In this document: in pieces, positions 1 through 5,128 of the stretch
Numbering within the stretch: the first letter of the stretch is position 1
Layout: every line of letters begins with the position of its first letter
Assembly (NCBI GenBank): GCA_963580005.1
Contig: CAUZJR010000416.1
Span: 1 to 5,128, forward strand
DNA from: UBA8437 sp963580005
GTDB taxonomy: Bacteria; Planctomycetota; Planctomycetia; Planctomycetales; Planctomycetaceae
Direction of reading: 5' to 3'
Length of the DNA stretch: 5,128 bases
Program-made: the position numbers and the translations under genes
Notes under the pieces: generated by a model
What the model was told of the DNA's origin: nothing
The model's database searches: none
The model's input: only the letters and a program-made list of their open reading frames with translations

Positions 1-575
1 ACGGTGCCTTGCGAGGAGAAACGACGGCCAAGACCAAGGCCAACGGCAACACCTTCATCATCTGGAAGGGAGGCCGCACCAGGGACTTTGAACTGCGGCT
101 CTCGTTCCGCTGCAACGCCACAAACAACTCGGGCATCCAGTACCGCTCGAAACACATCACGGCCAAGGTCCGCAACAAGTGGGTTGTGCGAGGCTACCAG
201 CACGAGATCCGCAACGAACTCAAGCTGCCCAGTGTCTCGGGATTCATCTACGACGAGGGTGGCCTGACCGGCGGCCGGGGCCGGACCTGCCTGGTCGGCG
301 AAAAGGCGACCTGGGGACCCAAGGGAAAAGTCGTCACCGGCAAACTGATCGACCAGGCCGGCTGGACCAAACTCTTCAAGCTCGACAAGTTCAACGACGT
401 GGTGATCATCGCCCGGGGTACCCACATCAGGCACTACATGAACAACCGCCTGATCCTCGACTTCCAGGACGACCCCAAGCGAGCCCTCCGCGACGGCATC
501 CTCGCCTTCCAGCTCCACGCCGGACGGCCGATGTTTGTCGAGTTCAAAAACGTCCGCATCCGCGAGATCAAGTGA
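1..575 (+). CDS. DUF1080 / 3-keto-disaccharide hydrolase domain protein, C-terminal part (5' end outside window)
   Basis: The frame is open from the first full codon at position 3 and ends at TGA 573-575, so 190 residues are visible. The first residues read GALRGETTAK, in mid-domain, so the true start lies upstream and the TTG at 9 is not a start. The pattern fits the DUF1080 fold (Pfam 3-keto-disaccharide hydrolase, a concanavalin-like jelly roll): NTFIIWKGG near the left edge, FELRLSF, NSGIQYRS, a YQHEI segment, FNDVVIIARGTHIRHYMNN and the terminal GILAFQLHAGRPMFVEFKNV strand. Family members are usually exported, and some hydrolyse 3-keto-glycosides made by oxidoreductases. Others have no known activity, so the substrate here is unknown. 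The gene converges on the redoxin gene; its stop codon lies 15 bp before a strong hairpin. The domain assignment is firm; the enzymatic role is inferred from the family. The signal peptide and any extra N-terminal domain are not visible. Confidence 0.9.
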   Translation, partial: GALRGETTAKTKANGNTFIIWKGGRTRDFELRLSFRCNATNNSGIQYRSKHITAKVRNKWVVRGYQHEIRNELKLPSVSGFIYDEGGLTGGRGRTCLVGEKATWGPKGKVVTGKLIDQAGWTKLFKLDKFNDVVIIARGTHIRHYMNNRLILDFQDDPKRALRDGILAFQLHAGRPMFVEFKNVRIREIK

Positions 576-584
576 GCGGCGCAT

Positions 585-625
585 AAAAAACAGCGTCCGG
601 TGGTGAGCTTCACCACCGGACGCTG
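585..625 (-). terminator. Intrinsic terminator of the redoxin gene, between convergent genes
   Basis: The arms 591-606 (CAGCGTCCGGTGGTGA) and 610-625 are perfect reverse complements, giving a 16-bp GC-rich stem with a 3-nt loop (607-609). Positions 585-590 are six A on the plus strand. Read on the minus strand, the hairpin is therefore followed directly by TTTTTT, the classic Rho-independent layout. It starts about 35 nt after the redoxin stop codon. On the plus strand the hairpin sits 15 nt after the DUF1080 stop but is followed by AACGTG rather than a T tract. There it may stabilise the mRNA 3' end or terminate only weakly. Confidence 0.9.
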
Positions 626-660
626 AACGTGTCGCGTGTGCCGATTCGGTTCCGAAACGA

Positions 661-1269
661 CTACTTCTTCGGGGCGGGGTTCTTCTTGGCATTCTCCTTG
701 ACGACCTGCTGCACGTTGACCGCCTTGGTCTTGAGCAGCGTGGCAACCTTCTCGGAGAGCTTCTTGGCCAACAGACCACTGGGATCGCAACCGTCAGCGA
801 TGGCAATGATCGTGCCACCCTTGGCAATCAGGAAGTTGGTCGGCATCTTCTTGGTCTGCCAGATCGCCCAGGCCTTGCCCTTGCTGTCGACCGCGTAGAG
901 CATCTTCAGGTTCTTCTTCTTCACGTAGCCTTCAACCTTCTTGTCCGGCTCGCGGAAGATCGCCACGCTGGTCAGGCCCTGGCCCTTGTACGCCTTGTGC
1001 AGTTCCTGGAAGTAGGCCAGTTCCTTGTCGCAGCCCGAGCAACCGCAGGTCAGCCGAACCAGCACCGGACCCTTGTCCGTCAGTGACTTCAGCTTCACAA
1101 CTTTGCCCTTGGCGTTGATCACAGAAAATGCCGGAGCCTTGGCACCGGGCACAACTGTCTTCTTGACCGGCTTGGCCTTGGCTTTGGCTTTGGCCTTCTC
1201 AGCAGACTGAAGACCGGCCGGAGCCAGCATCACGGCGAATACCAGGGCGGTTGCTACGAGACGCTTCAT
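661..1269 (-). CDS. Exported redoxin (AhpC/TSA or TlpA-like thioredoxin-fold protein)
   Basis: The protein has 202 residues, starting at the ATG at 1269 and ending at TAG (661-663). This start was chosen because it opens directly into a signal peptide: MKR, a hydrophobic core of about residues 4-20, then a likely cut after QSA (residue 23). A weak GGGA (1277-1280) lies 7 nt upstream. The frame stays open to a GTG at 1329, but that would bury the signal peptide. After the cut comes a lysine/alanine stretch (KAKAKAKAK, 25-33), then a redoxin domain from about 40 to 180. It has PGAKAPAFSV (41-50), the cysteine cluster TCGCSGC with C75, C77 and C80, and the cis-proline segment KKMPTNFLIAKGG (P143). 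A further cysteine is C161 and the C-terminus is lysine-rich. The C-S-G-C pair plus cis-Pro support thiol-disulfide exchange or peroxide reduction outside the cytoplasm, but the usual Trp before the motif is absent. The partner is unknown. Scavenging of peroxide, disulfide reduction and metal handling all remain possible. Confidence 0.9.
   Translation of the reverse strand: MKRLVATALVFAVMLAPAGLQSAEKAKAKAKAKPVKKTVVPGAKAPAFSVINAKGKVVKLKSLTDKGPVLVRLTCGCSGCDKELAYFQELHKAYKGQGLTSVAIFREPDKKVEGYVKKKNLKMLYAVDSKGKAWAIWQTKKMPTNFLIAKGGTIIAIADGCDPSGLLAKKLSEKVATLLKTKAVNVQQVVKENAKKNPAPKK
1171..1194 (-). repeat. Hexanucleotide tandem repeat coding for Ala-Lys
   Basis: Four consecutive 6-nt units (CTTGGC, CTTGGC, TTTGGC, TTTGGC on the plus strand) encode alternating Lys and Ala just after the signal peptide of the redoxin, inside residues 25-33. 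The units differ only in their first base, a synonymous change between AAG and AAA lysine codons. Gain or loss of a unit would keep the frame and only change the length of the linker. Confidence 0.75.
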
Positions 1270-1343
1270 GTCATGTTCCCGTTGTGAAAATGGGGGGTCC
1301 GTTCCGTAAAAGAGATCCGTGCCAGCCACGAAACTGTTATCGG

Positions 1344-1372
1344 ATGATATCAGCGTGTATTGATAGGAACAA
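1344..1372 (-). promoter_or_regulatory. Candidate sigma70-type promoter for the redoxin gene
   Basis: On the minus strand TTGTTC (1367-1372) and TATCAT (1344-1349) are separated by exactly 17 nt (1350-1366). The -10 box matches TATAAT at 5 of 6 positions and the -35 box matches TTGACA at 3 of 6. The segment is noticeably AT-richer than the surrounding genes and lies in the 154-bp gap between the sialidase-like stop and the redoxin start. This would leave a leader of roughly 70 nt. It rests on eye-matched consensus only. Confidence 0.4.
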
Positions 1373-1423
1373 GCGGACTTTTCTGATCCGGCACGAAACC
1401 ACCGCCTGTCTCGGGAGCGGGTC

Positions 1424-2605
1424 CTACTTGACCCACTCGGGCACTTTGCCGTTTCCGGTCGGCTTGCCGCCCAGCACCCAGGCCAGGTTGAAGCGAGCCA
1501 TGTTCGAGCCTCCCCTGGCTCCGCCCTCGAAGTGCAGATACACCGACCCCCGGGTCCTGGTGCCGGGCCGACCGGCGGTCACCGACGAGTAGGCAAAGCG
1601 GCCGGCAAAGACCAACCGCTTGATCGGCCAGCAGCGGCCTCCGTCAAAACTCGCCCACACCGTCCCGTGGTCCCTGCCACCGGGGCTGTCACAGTTGGTG
1701 TACAGCAGGATGTCTCGCCCGGCCACCGGCAGTCTCACCAGGCCGCCCATGCAACCGTAGTTGGAATTCTGAGGCCCGTCGGGCAAGACCTTGACGAAGG
1801 CCAGGCCCTTCCATGTCGCGCCGCCGTCATCGCTGAAGGCCGACCAGCGACGCCGCGGGTCCTTGCCCTCAGGAGCCCAGTGCCGCCTCGAGTTGTAGTA
1901 GATGCGGCCATCAGAGAGTTCCGCCACGCTTGCCTCGCCGGTCCCCATGGCCGGAAACGGTGCACTCGCCTGCCACGTCTTGCCGCCGTCGTCGCTGAAC
2001 ACCGCGTTGGTGTAGTGCCGGGGCCAACGGGCTCGTTCGTTCTTTCCGGCGTACCACCTCGACGGACGCAACAACCGCCCCTTGTGCTTGCCCCGCCGCA
2101 AAGTGATCCCGTGCTCGTTCATGTGCATCGAAGGCACGTTGCCCTTGGGGTCCGGCTTCACCGACGCTTCGAATTTCGACCAGCTCTTGCCACCGTCCGT
2201 GCTGCGGTAGACCTGCAGCGGTGCCGGAGGGTGCTGGTTCTCGGCGAAAGCGATGATGTGCCCGGTGCTCTCATCGACGGTCAACCCGCCTGCCTGGATC
2301 CCCGCAGCGGCCACCGTGATCGACTTGCCCCAGGTCTCCCCAGCATCCTCGCTCCGCTTCACCCTCAGACTCCGGCTCCCCCAACTGGCCAGTACCACCC
2401 CCTCGACGGTGACCACCACGTTGGGAAACCGCTCATCAGCGAACACCTGCTGGACCCCGAACCGAGCTTCGCCCAGGTGAGGCTTGAGGCTGCCTTCGGA
2501 GGGATGTCCTGCGGCGGTTCGGGACACCGCGACCCCCGGAGCCGCAGCCCAGGCCGAGGACGCCAGCAGAATGGGGCAGAGCAGGGCGAGTGTGAACGTC
2601 TTCAT
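1424..2605 (-). CDS. Exported sialidase-like protein with five Asp-box (BNR) repeats
   Basis: The protein has 393 residues, from ATG at 2605 to TAG (1424-1426). The start is fixed by a signal peptide: MKTFTLALLCPILLASSAWA, with likely cleavage near residues 20-22. The upstream open frame (to 2767) encodes Gly/Ala/Arg-rich sequence with no protein character. The Shine-Dalgarno is weak (GAGAG, 2617-2621). Five Asp boxes (S-x-D-x-G-x-x-W) are visible: SEDAGETW 85-92, STDGGKSW 135-142, SDDGGKTW 204-211, SDDGGATW 258-265 and SFDGGRCW 319-326, a six-bladed sialidase-type propeller. Residues aligning by eye with the GH33 active site are R59 (RFP, in place of RIP), E224 in GEASVAELSDGR, R240 in YNSR, R311 in GGRDHGTVW, and the nucleophile Tyr Y339 in FAYSSV. 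The loop that normally carries the acid/base Asp, between R59 and the first Asp box, is only about 25 residues and shows no suitable Asp. Exo-sialidase action is therefore uncertain; another glycan substrate or a binding role is possible. Confidence 0.88.
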   Translation of the reverse strand: MKTFTLALLCPILLASSAWAAAPGVAVSRTAAGHPSEGSLKPHLGEARFGVQQVFADERFPNVVVTVEGVVLASWGSRSLRVKRSEDAGETWGKSITVAAAGIQAGGLTVDESTGHIIAFAENQHPPAPLQVYRSTDGGKSWSKFEASVKPDPKGNVPSMHMNEHGITLRRGKHKGRLLRPSRWYAGKNERARWPRHYTNAVFSDDGGKTWQASAPFPAMGTGEASVAELSDGRIYYNSRRHWAPEGKDPRRRWSAFSDDGGATWKGLAFVKVLPDGPQNSNYGCMGGLVRLPVAGRDILLYTNCDSPGGRDHGTVWASFDGGRCWPIKRLVFAGRFAYSSVTAGRPGTRTRGSVYLHFEGGARGGSNMARFNLAWVLGGKPTGNGKVPEWVK

Positions 2606-2744
2606 GGTGCTTGAAACTCTCGACTCAACAGAAATTGGACCCAGGCGGCCGGCCGCGGCCCCCCCCCGCACATCGTCCCCGTCACCGGCCCTGCCATCAA
2701 CCCCGGCAGCCGCCTGGCCTCGAACCGACCCACACCCGACCGAC
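2606..2744 (-). other. Leader/intergenic gap upstream of the sialidase-like gene, with a C9 homopolymer
   Basis: These 139 bp separate the stop of the 737-residue protein from the start of the sialidase-like gene. The gap contains nine consecutive C at 2659-2667 (nine G on the transcribed strand), about 54-62 nt before the ATG, next to a GGCCGGCC palindrome. A 9-bp inverted pair (CCAGGCGGC 2641-2649 and GCCGCCTGG 2709-2717) encloses a 59-nt loop holding the C run. I see no T-tract terminator and no clear -35/-10 pair, so whether the two genes are co-transcribed cannot be decided here. Confidence 0.5.
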
Positions 2745-4958
2745 TCACCGGCCAAACCGCAGCGCATAAAGGTCCGCGTCCTTGAGCACGAATCTCAACC
2801 GCACACGGCGGCCGGCCAGCGACTTCAATTCGCGACTCCGGTTCCAGCTCAGGGATCGCTCAACCGAATCGCCATACAGTTCATCACATTCCTCCAGCGA
2901 GAAGCCCGGGATCGGCTTGCCCGCCTCGTCCTGGATCTCGCACCGCAGGCTGCCGGCCGCCGACGTGGCAAAGTTGACGATCAACTCGACCTCACCCAAC
3001 ACCCCGGCCGCCGGATCGAACACCGCTTGCTGGCCATCTCCGAGCAACCCGTCGGCCAAGGGTTTCCTGGGGTCATCCATCGTCAGCAGGATGCCCGGCT
3101 CGGTCTTCTGCAGATACGCCGCCTTCTCGGGCCGTTGGACCAACTCTGCGATCTCGGCGGCCGAGAGCGCTCGACGCAGTACCAGCAGGTCATCGAAGAG
3201 ACCCAGGAAGGGCTCGTTGACGCGGGATGCCGGAGGATAATCCTCGCCGAATCTCAGGTTGCCTCGCCGAAACTTCAGGTCGCCGCGACCCGCTTCTCCA
3301 CCCGAGGCCACCTCGCGGCCGTCGAAGTAGATCCGCACCCGGCCATCATCCCAGGTGGCTGCCACGTGATGCGAAGTCCTGGGATCGACCTGGCTGCTCC
3401 AGTTTCCCACGTCATTGTAGAGCGCACCGACGAGCACGCCGTTGTAGTCGAAGCGGATCGAGTGCTTGCCGTTGTTGCCGATGACCCCTCCTGAGTTGAT
3501 GTCGAAGAACAGTTCCCCGGGCCGGGTACTGCCACCGTCGTACGTGGAAAACAGCCGCCTGACCCCCTCGGGCACCACCCGGACTCGAACCGCCAGAGTC
3601 GCCTGCTGGCCCAGGTTGCTGGTCTCGGTCAGTTCGAGCACGGTCGGGACGCCAAGATCCATCGATCCGCGACCACGAATCGGTCGCCGCGTCTCGACCG
3701 CCAGCCGACTCGGCCCGTTGTCCTGCAGCGTCCTGGCCGTCCCGTCGGGTGGCATCGAGAAGACCAGCGGACGTGTCAGCAGTTCGCCGCCGGTCCGCGA
3801 TGCGTGAATCGAAACGAAGCCATCGGGTCGCAGGGTGTAGCGTCGCATCCGGCAGTCATCACCGGTGTAGTAGCCCTCGATCGAGTACATCGACAACTCG
3901 TCGCCCACACCTCGCAGGCCGTTTGAGGTCTCGACAAGGCCCCAGGCCAAGAAATTGTTGCGGTTGACCCACCGCTGAGACTGCCGCCCGGGTCTCAGGA
4001 ATGCGTCCTCAAACCGATCGAACTTCACACCGTCGCGGCTGGTCATCAGCAGCACATCCGAGACCCCGTCGTTGCGGTGTCGGGTGGGGTTGCGGCCGGG
4101 TACCAGCCGCTTGGGAAATGCCAGCAGGATGTGCGGGGCACGGTGATAGGGGGTGACCTGGTTGGTATAGAGGTGGATGCTGGCGTCGTCGGTGTAGGTC
4201 AGAAACCGCGGCGTGGTCCACGTGAGAAAATCGCGGGAGGTGGCGGTCATGATCGCTCGCACGCCGTTGGCGAATCCCCGTTGGTACTCGACGTACGTCC
4301 CGCGCACGGCGTCATAGAAGGCCAGGTTCTGAGAATCGAAGTGGCCGGTGGTGACGACGGGGCGGTCCTTGATCAGCGACCAGTGGATCGCATCGGCGGA
4401 ACCGAGGATGTAGAGCCCCTCGTGAGTGGCGGCGACCGCCTTGTACTTCGCCTCGGGGCGGCACTGGGGATGCGAGTCCCTGAACGGAACGAAGTTGTGT
4501 GTCCCCACTCCGGTCCAGATGATGTTGTTCTGCCTGGACCCCTCAAAGGCGTGAAGCCCCAGCTTCGGCTTGGTCCAGTGGATTCCGTCCCGGCTCTCGG
4601 CATAACACACCACTTCCCGGCCTTCCGCACGGGGATGACTGGTCCGGGGGCCGGAGTGCATGCCGCGGTAGTACATGCGGTAGCGATCTCCGTCGCGAAA
4701 GACTGTGTGATAGAAGCAGACGTTGCCCTCCCAGGCCGCGTCGTGCACGATCGCCACCTCGCGGGCCACCGGGTGATGCAACACCCGACGTGATCGGGTC
4801 AGCCGTTCGACCAGGAAGTCGTCGACAAACAACTCGCGACGATTGCCCAGGACCCTCACACCGCCCGGCTTGGCCTCAACGGCCTCCAACACCTCGACCG
4901 TCCCGGACCAGGCCACGGCGACTGTTGCCAACACGAGAACTCGAGCGGACAGGAGCAT
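2745..4958 (-). CDS. Exported glycosidase-like propeller protein with LamG domain and C-terminal beta-sandwich
   Basis: The protein has 737 residues, from ATG at 4958 to TGA (2745-2747). This start was chosen because GAGGA (4967-4971) lies 8 nt upstream and the protein opens into a signal-peptide-like stretch (MLLSARVLVLATVAVAW). A GTG at 5012 would add 18 residues but has no ribosome binding site. Residues about 40-385 look like a GH43/GH32-type five-bladed propeller: LFVDDFLVE (43-51), FYHTVFRDGDRYRMYYRG (82-99), YAESRDGIHWTKP (119-131), SADAIHWSL (187-195), TSRDFLTWTTP (240-250) and MTSRDGVKF (305-313). Residues about 450-610 are a LamG/concanavalin-like domain (HHVAATWDDGRVRIYFDGRE at 530-549, then LGLFDDLLVLRRALSAAEI). 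Residues about 656-737 form a terminal beta-sandwich (LIVNFATSAAGSL, GKPIPGFS, ending in LRFVLKDADLYALRF). A secreted role in carbohydrate recognition or cleavage is inferred. Possible acidic catalytic residues are D46/D47 and E169, but these are not proven and the substrate is unknown. Confidence 0.85.
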   Translation of the reverse strand: MLLSARVLVLATVAVAWSGTVEVLEAVEAKPGGVRVLGNRRELFVDDFLVERLTRSRRVLHHPVAREVAIVHDAAWEGNVCFYHTVFRDGDRYRMYYRGMHSGPRTSHPRAEGREVVCYAESRDGIHWTKPKLGLHAFEGSRQNNIIWTGVGTHNFVPFRDSHPQCRPEAKYKAVAATHEGLYILGSADAIHWSLIKDRPVVTTGHFDSQNLAFYDAVRGTYVEYQRGFANGVRAIMTATSRDFLTWTTPRFLTYTDDASIHLYTNQVTPYHRAPHILLAFPKRLVPGRNPTRHRNDGVSDVLLMTSRDGVKFDRFEDAFLRPGRQSQRWVNRNNFLAWGLVETSNGLRGVGDELSMYSIEGYYTGDDCRMRRYTLRPDGFVSIHASRTGGELLTRPLVFSMPPDGTARTLQDNGPSRLAVETRRPIRGRGSMDLGVPTVLELTETSNLGQQATLAVRVRVVPEGVRRLFSTYDGGSTRPGELFFDINSGGVIGNNGKHSIRFDYNGVLVGALYNDVGNWSSQVDPRTSHHVAATWDDGRVRIYFDGREVASGGEAGRGDLKFRRGNLRFGEDYPPASRVNEPFLGLFDDLLVLRRALSAAEIAELVQRPEKAAYLQKTEPGILLTMDDPRKPLADGLLGDGQQAVFDPAAGVLGEVELIVNFATSAAGSLRCEIQDEAGKPIPGFSLEECDELYGDSVERSLSWNRSRELKSLAGRRVRLRFVLKDADLYALRFGR
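3129..3611 (-). other. LamG / concanavalin A-like domain within the 737-residue protein
   Basis: This covers residues about 450-610. It begins with the strand QQATLAVRVRVVPEG, continues through LFSTYDGG and GELFFDIN, then has HHVAATWDDGRVRIYFDGRE, the signature LamG_3 strand pair in which a chain's size or ligand surface is presented. It closes with FLGLFDDLLVLRRALSAAEI, the usual end of such domains. Domains of this type commonly bind glycans or act as structural modules in secreted planctomycetal proteins. The boundaries are estimated by eye to within about 15 residues. Confidence 0.8.
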
Positions 4959-4966
4959 GCTTGTAA

Positions 4967-4971
4967 TCCTC
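4967..4971 (-). promoter_or_regulatory. Ribosome binding site deciding the start of the 737-residue protein
   Basis: The minus strand reads TTGAGGATTACAAGC before the ATG. GAGGA is a good Shine-Dalgarno core with an 8-nt spacer. The competing GTG 54 bp upstream is preceded by CCGACTAC, which has no such core. This is the main reason for starting the protein at 4958. Confidence 0.65.
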
Positions 4972-5079
4972 AACAGTCGAGTCGGTCGAAAAGACGCCCG
5001 CGGTTTCGCCACGTAGTCGGCCCCAGTCTAATCGTGTGCACGCCGTTTCTCTTCTCGATCCCCACCGCGAGCAGACACG

Positions 5080-5128
5080 ATGACTCCACAACGTCTCGGA
5101 TTCGACGACATCTACCCGTCCGGACCGC
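5080..5128 (+). CDS. Possible start of a divergent gene, cut by the window edge
   Basis: An ATG at 5080 opens a frame that stays open to the window end: 16 codons reading MTPQRLGFDDIYPSGP. It would be divergent from the 737-residue protein gene, with 121 bp between the two starts, a normal layout for a shared promoter region. The upstream bases (CGCGAGCAGACACG) contain only a weak GAG. No signal peptide is visible in the available residues. The fragment is too short to recognise a family, and in GC-rich DNA a 16-codon open stretch can occur by chance. Confidence 0.3.
   Translation, partial: MTPQRLGFDDIYPSGP

Noticed and set aside
434..790. A minus-strand open frame of 118 codons bridging the two convergent genes
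   Set aside because: It runs through the terminator hairpin and overlaps both real genes in other frames. Its sequence has no family character.
1532..2614. A long plus-strand open frame of 360 codons opposite the sialidase-like gene
   Set aside because: It is fully antisense to a gene with five Asp boxes and a signal peptide. Its translation is rich in Arg, His, Pro and Ala with no recognisable motif, as expected of an antisense shadow in GC-rich DNA.
2606..2767. N-terminal extension of the sialidase-like protein up to an ATG at 2767
   Set aside because: It would add 54 Gly/Ala/Arg-rich residues in front of a clear signal peptide, run through the C9 tract and overlap the end of the upstream gene.
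3242..3282. A near-direct repeat of about 20 nt (CCTCGCCGAA...CAGGT twice)
   Set aside because: It encodes two similar short beta strands (LKFRRG and LRFGED) inside the LamG domain. The copies differ by an indel and several bases, so it is better read as local protein similarity than as a mobile or regulatory repeat.
2484..3494. A plus-strand open frame of 336 codons spanning the end of one minus-strand gene and the start of another
   Set aside because: It crosses an intergenic gap, is antisense to the LamG and C-terminal sandwich coding sequence, and has no family-like features.
4077..4793. A plus-strand open frame of 238 codons that looks fairly protein-like (Val/Gly-rich)
   Set aside because: It is antisense to the propeller region, whose repeated SRDG-x-HW motifs are clearly the real coding signal. 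It has no ribosome binding site or motif to support it.
4959..5079. A promoter for the 737-residue protein (TAGACT as a -10 candidate on the minus strand)
   Set aside because: No acceptable -35 box lies 16-18 nt upstream of it, so the match is not above chance.

Overview
The window is GC-rich and gene-dense. It carries parts or all of four clearly supported protein genes plus one possible gene start at the right edge. No rRNA, tRNA, CRISPR array, insertion sequence or phage gene is visible. The protein families point to a member of the Planctomycetota or a close relative such as Verrucomicrobiota. They are a DUF1080 (3-keto-disaccharide hydrolase) domain, a sialidase-like Asp-box propeller, a propeller/LamG protein ending in a beta-sandwich typical of planctomycetal secreted proteins, and an exported redoxin. 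The phylum is inferred from gene content and style, not from a marker gene.

Layout, left to right. Positions 1-575 (+) hold the C-terminal 190 residues of a DUF1080 protein whose start lies outside the window. Positions 585-625 form a perfect 16-bp hairpin that is followed by six T on the minus strand, in the gap between two convergent genes. Positions 661-1269 (-) encode an exported thioredoxin-fold redoxin with a CGCSGC active site; a candidate sigma70-type promoter lies at 1344-1372. Positions 1424-2605 (-) encode an exported five-Asp-box sialidase-like protein. Positions 2745-4958 (-) encode a 737-residue exported protein with an N-terminal glycosidase-like propeller, a LamG domain that appears to be inserted, and a C-terminal beta-sandwich. 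Positions 4959-5079 are a short gap, and a possible divergent (+) gene starts at 5080.

The three minus-strand genes run the same way but are separated by 139 and 154 bp, so they may be separate transcription units that share the hairpin terminator as the final stop. Every complete gene starts with a signal peptide, so the products should work outside the cytoplasm. Three of the four families relate to carbohydrate binding or cleavage. The simplest reading is a glycan-foraging neighbourhood with a secreted redox protein beside it. The substrate cannot be read from the sequence.

The points most worth following are the LamG insertion in the 737-residue protein, the sialidase-like protein that keeps the arginine triad, Glu and Tyr but seems to lack the loop carrying the acid/base Asp, and the redoxin with its three-cysteine motif and Ala-Lys hexanucleotide repeat. 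I see no convincing evidence of a wholly new multi-gene system.
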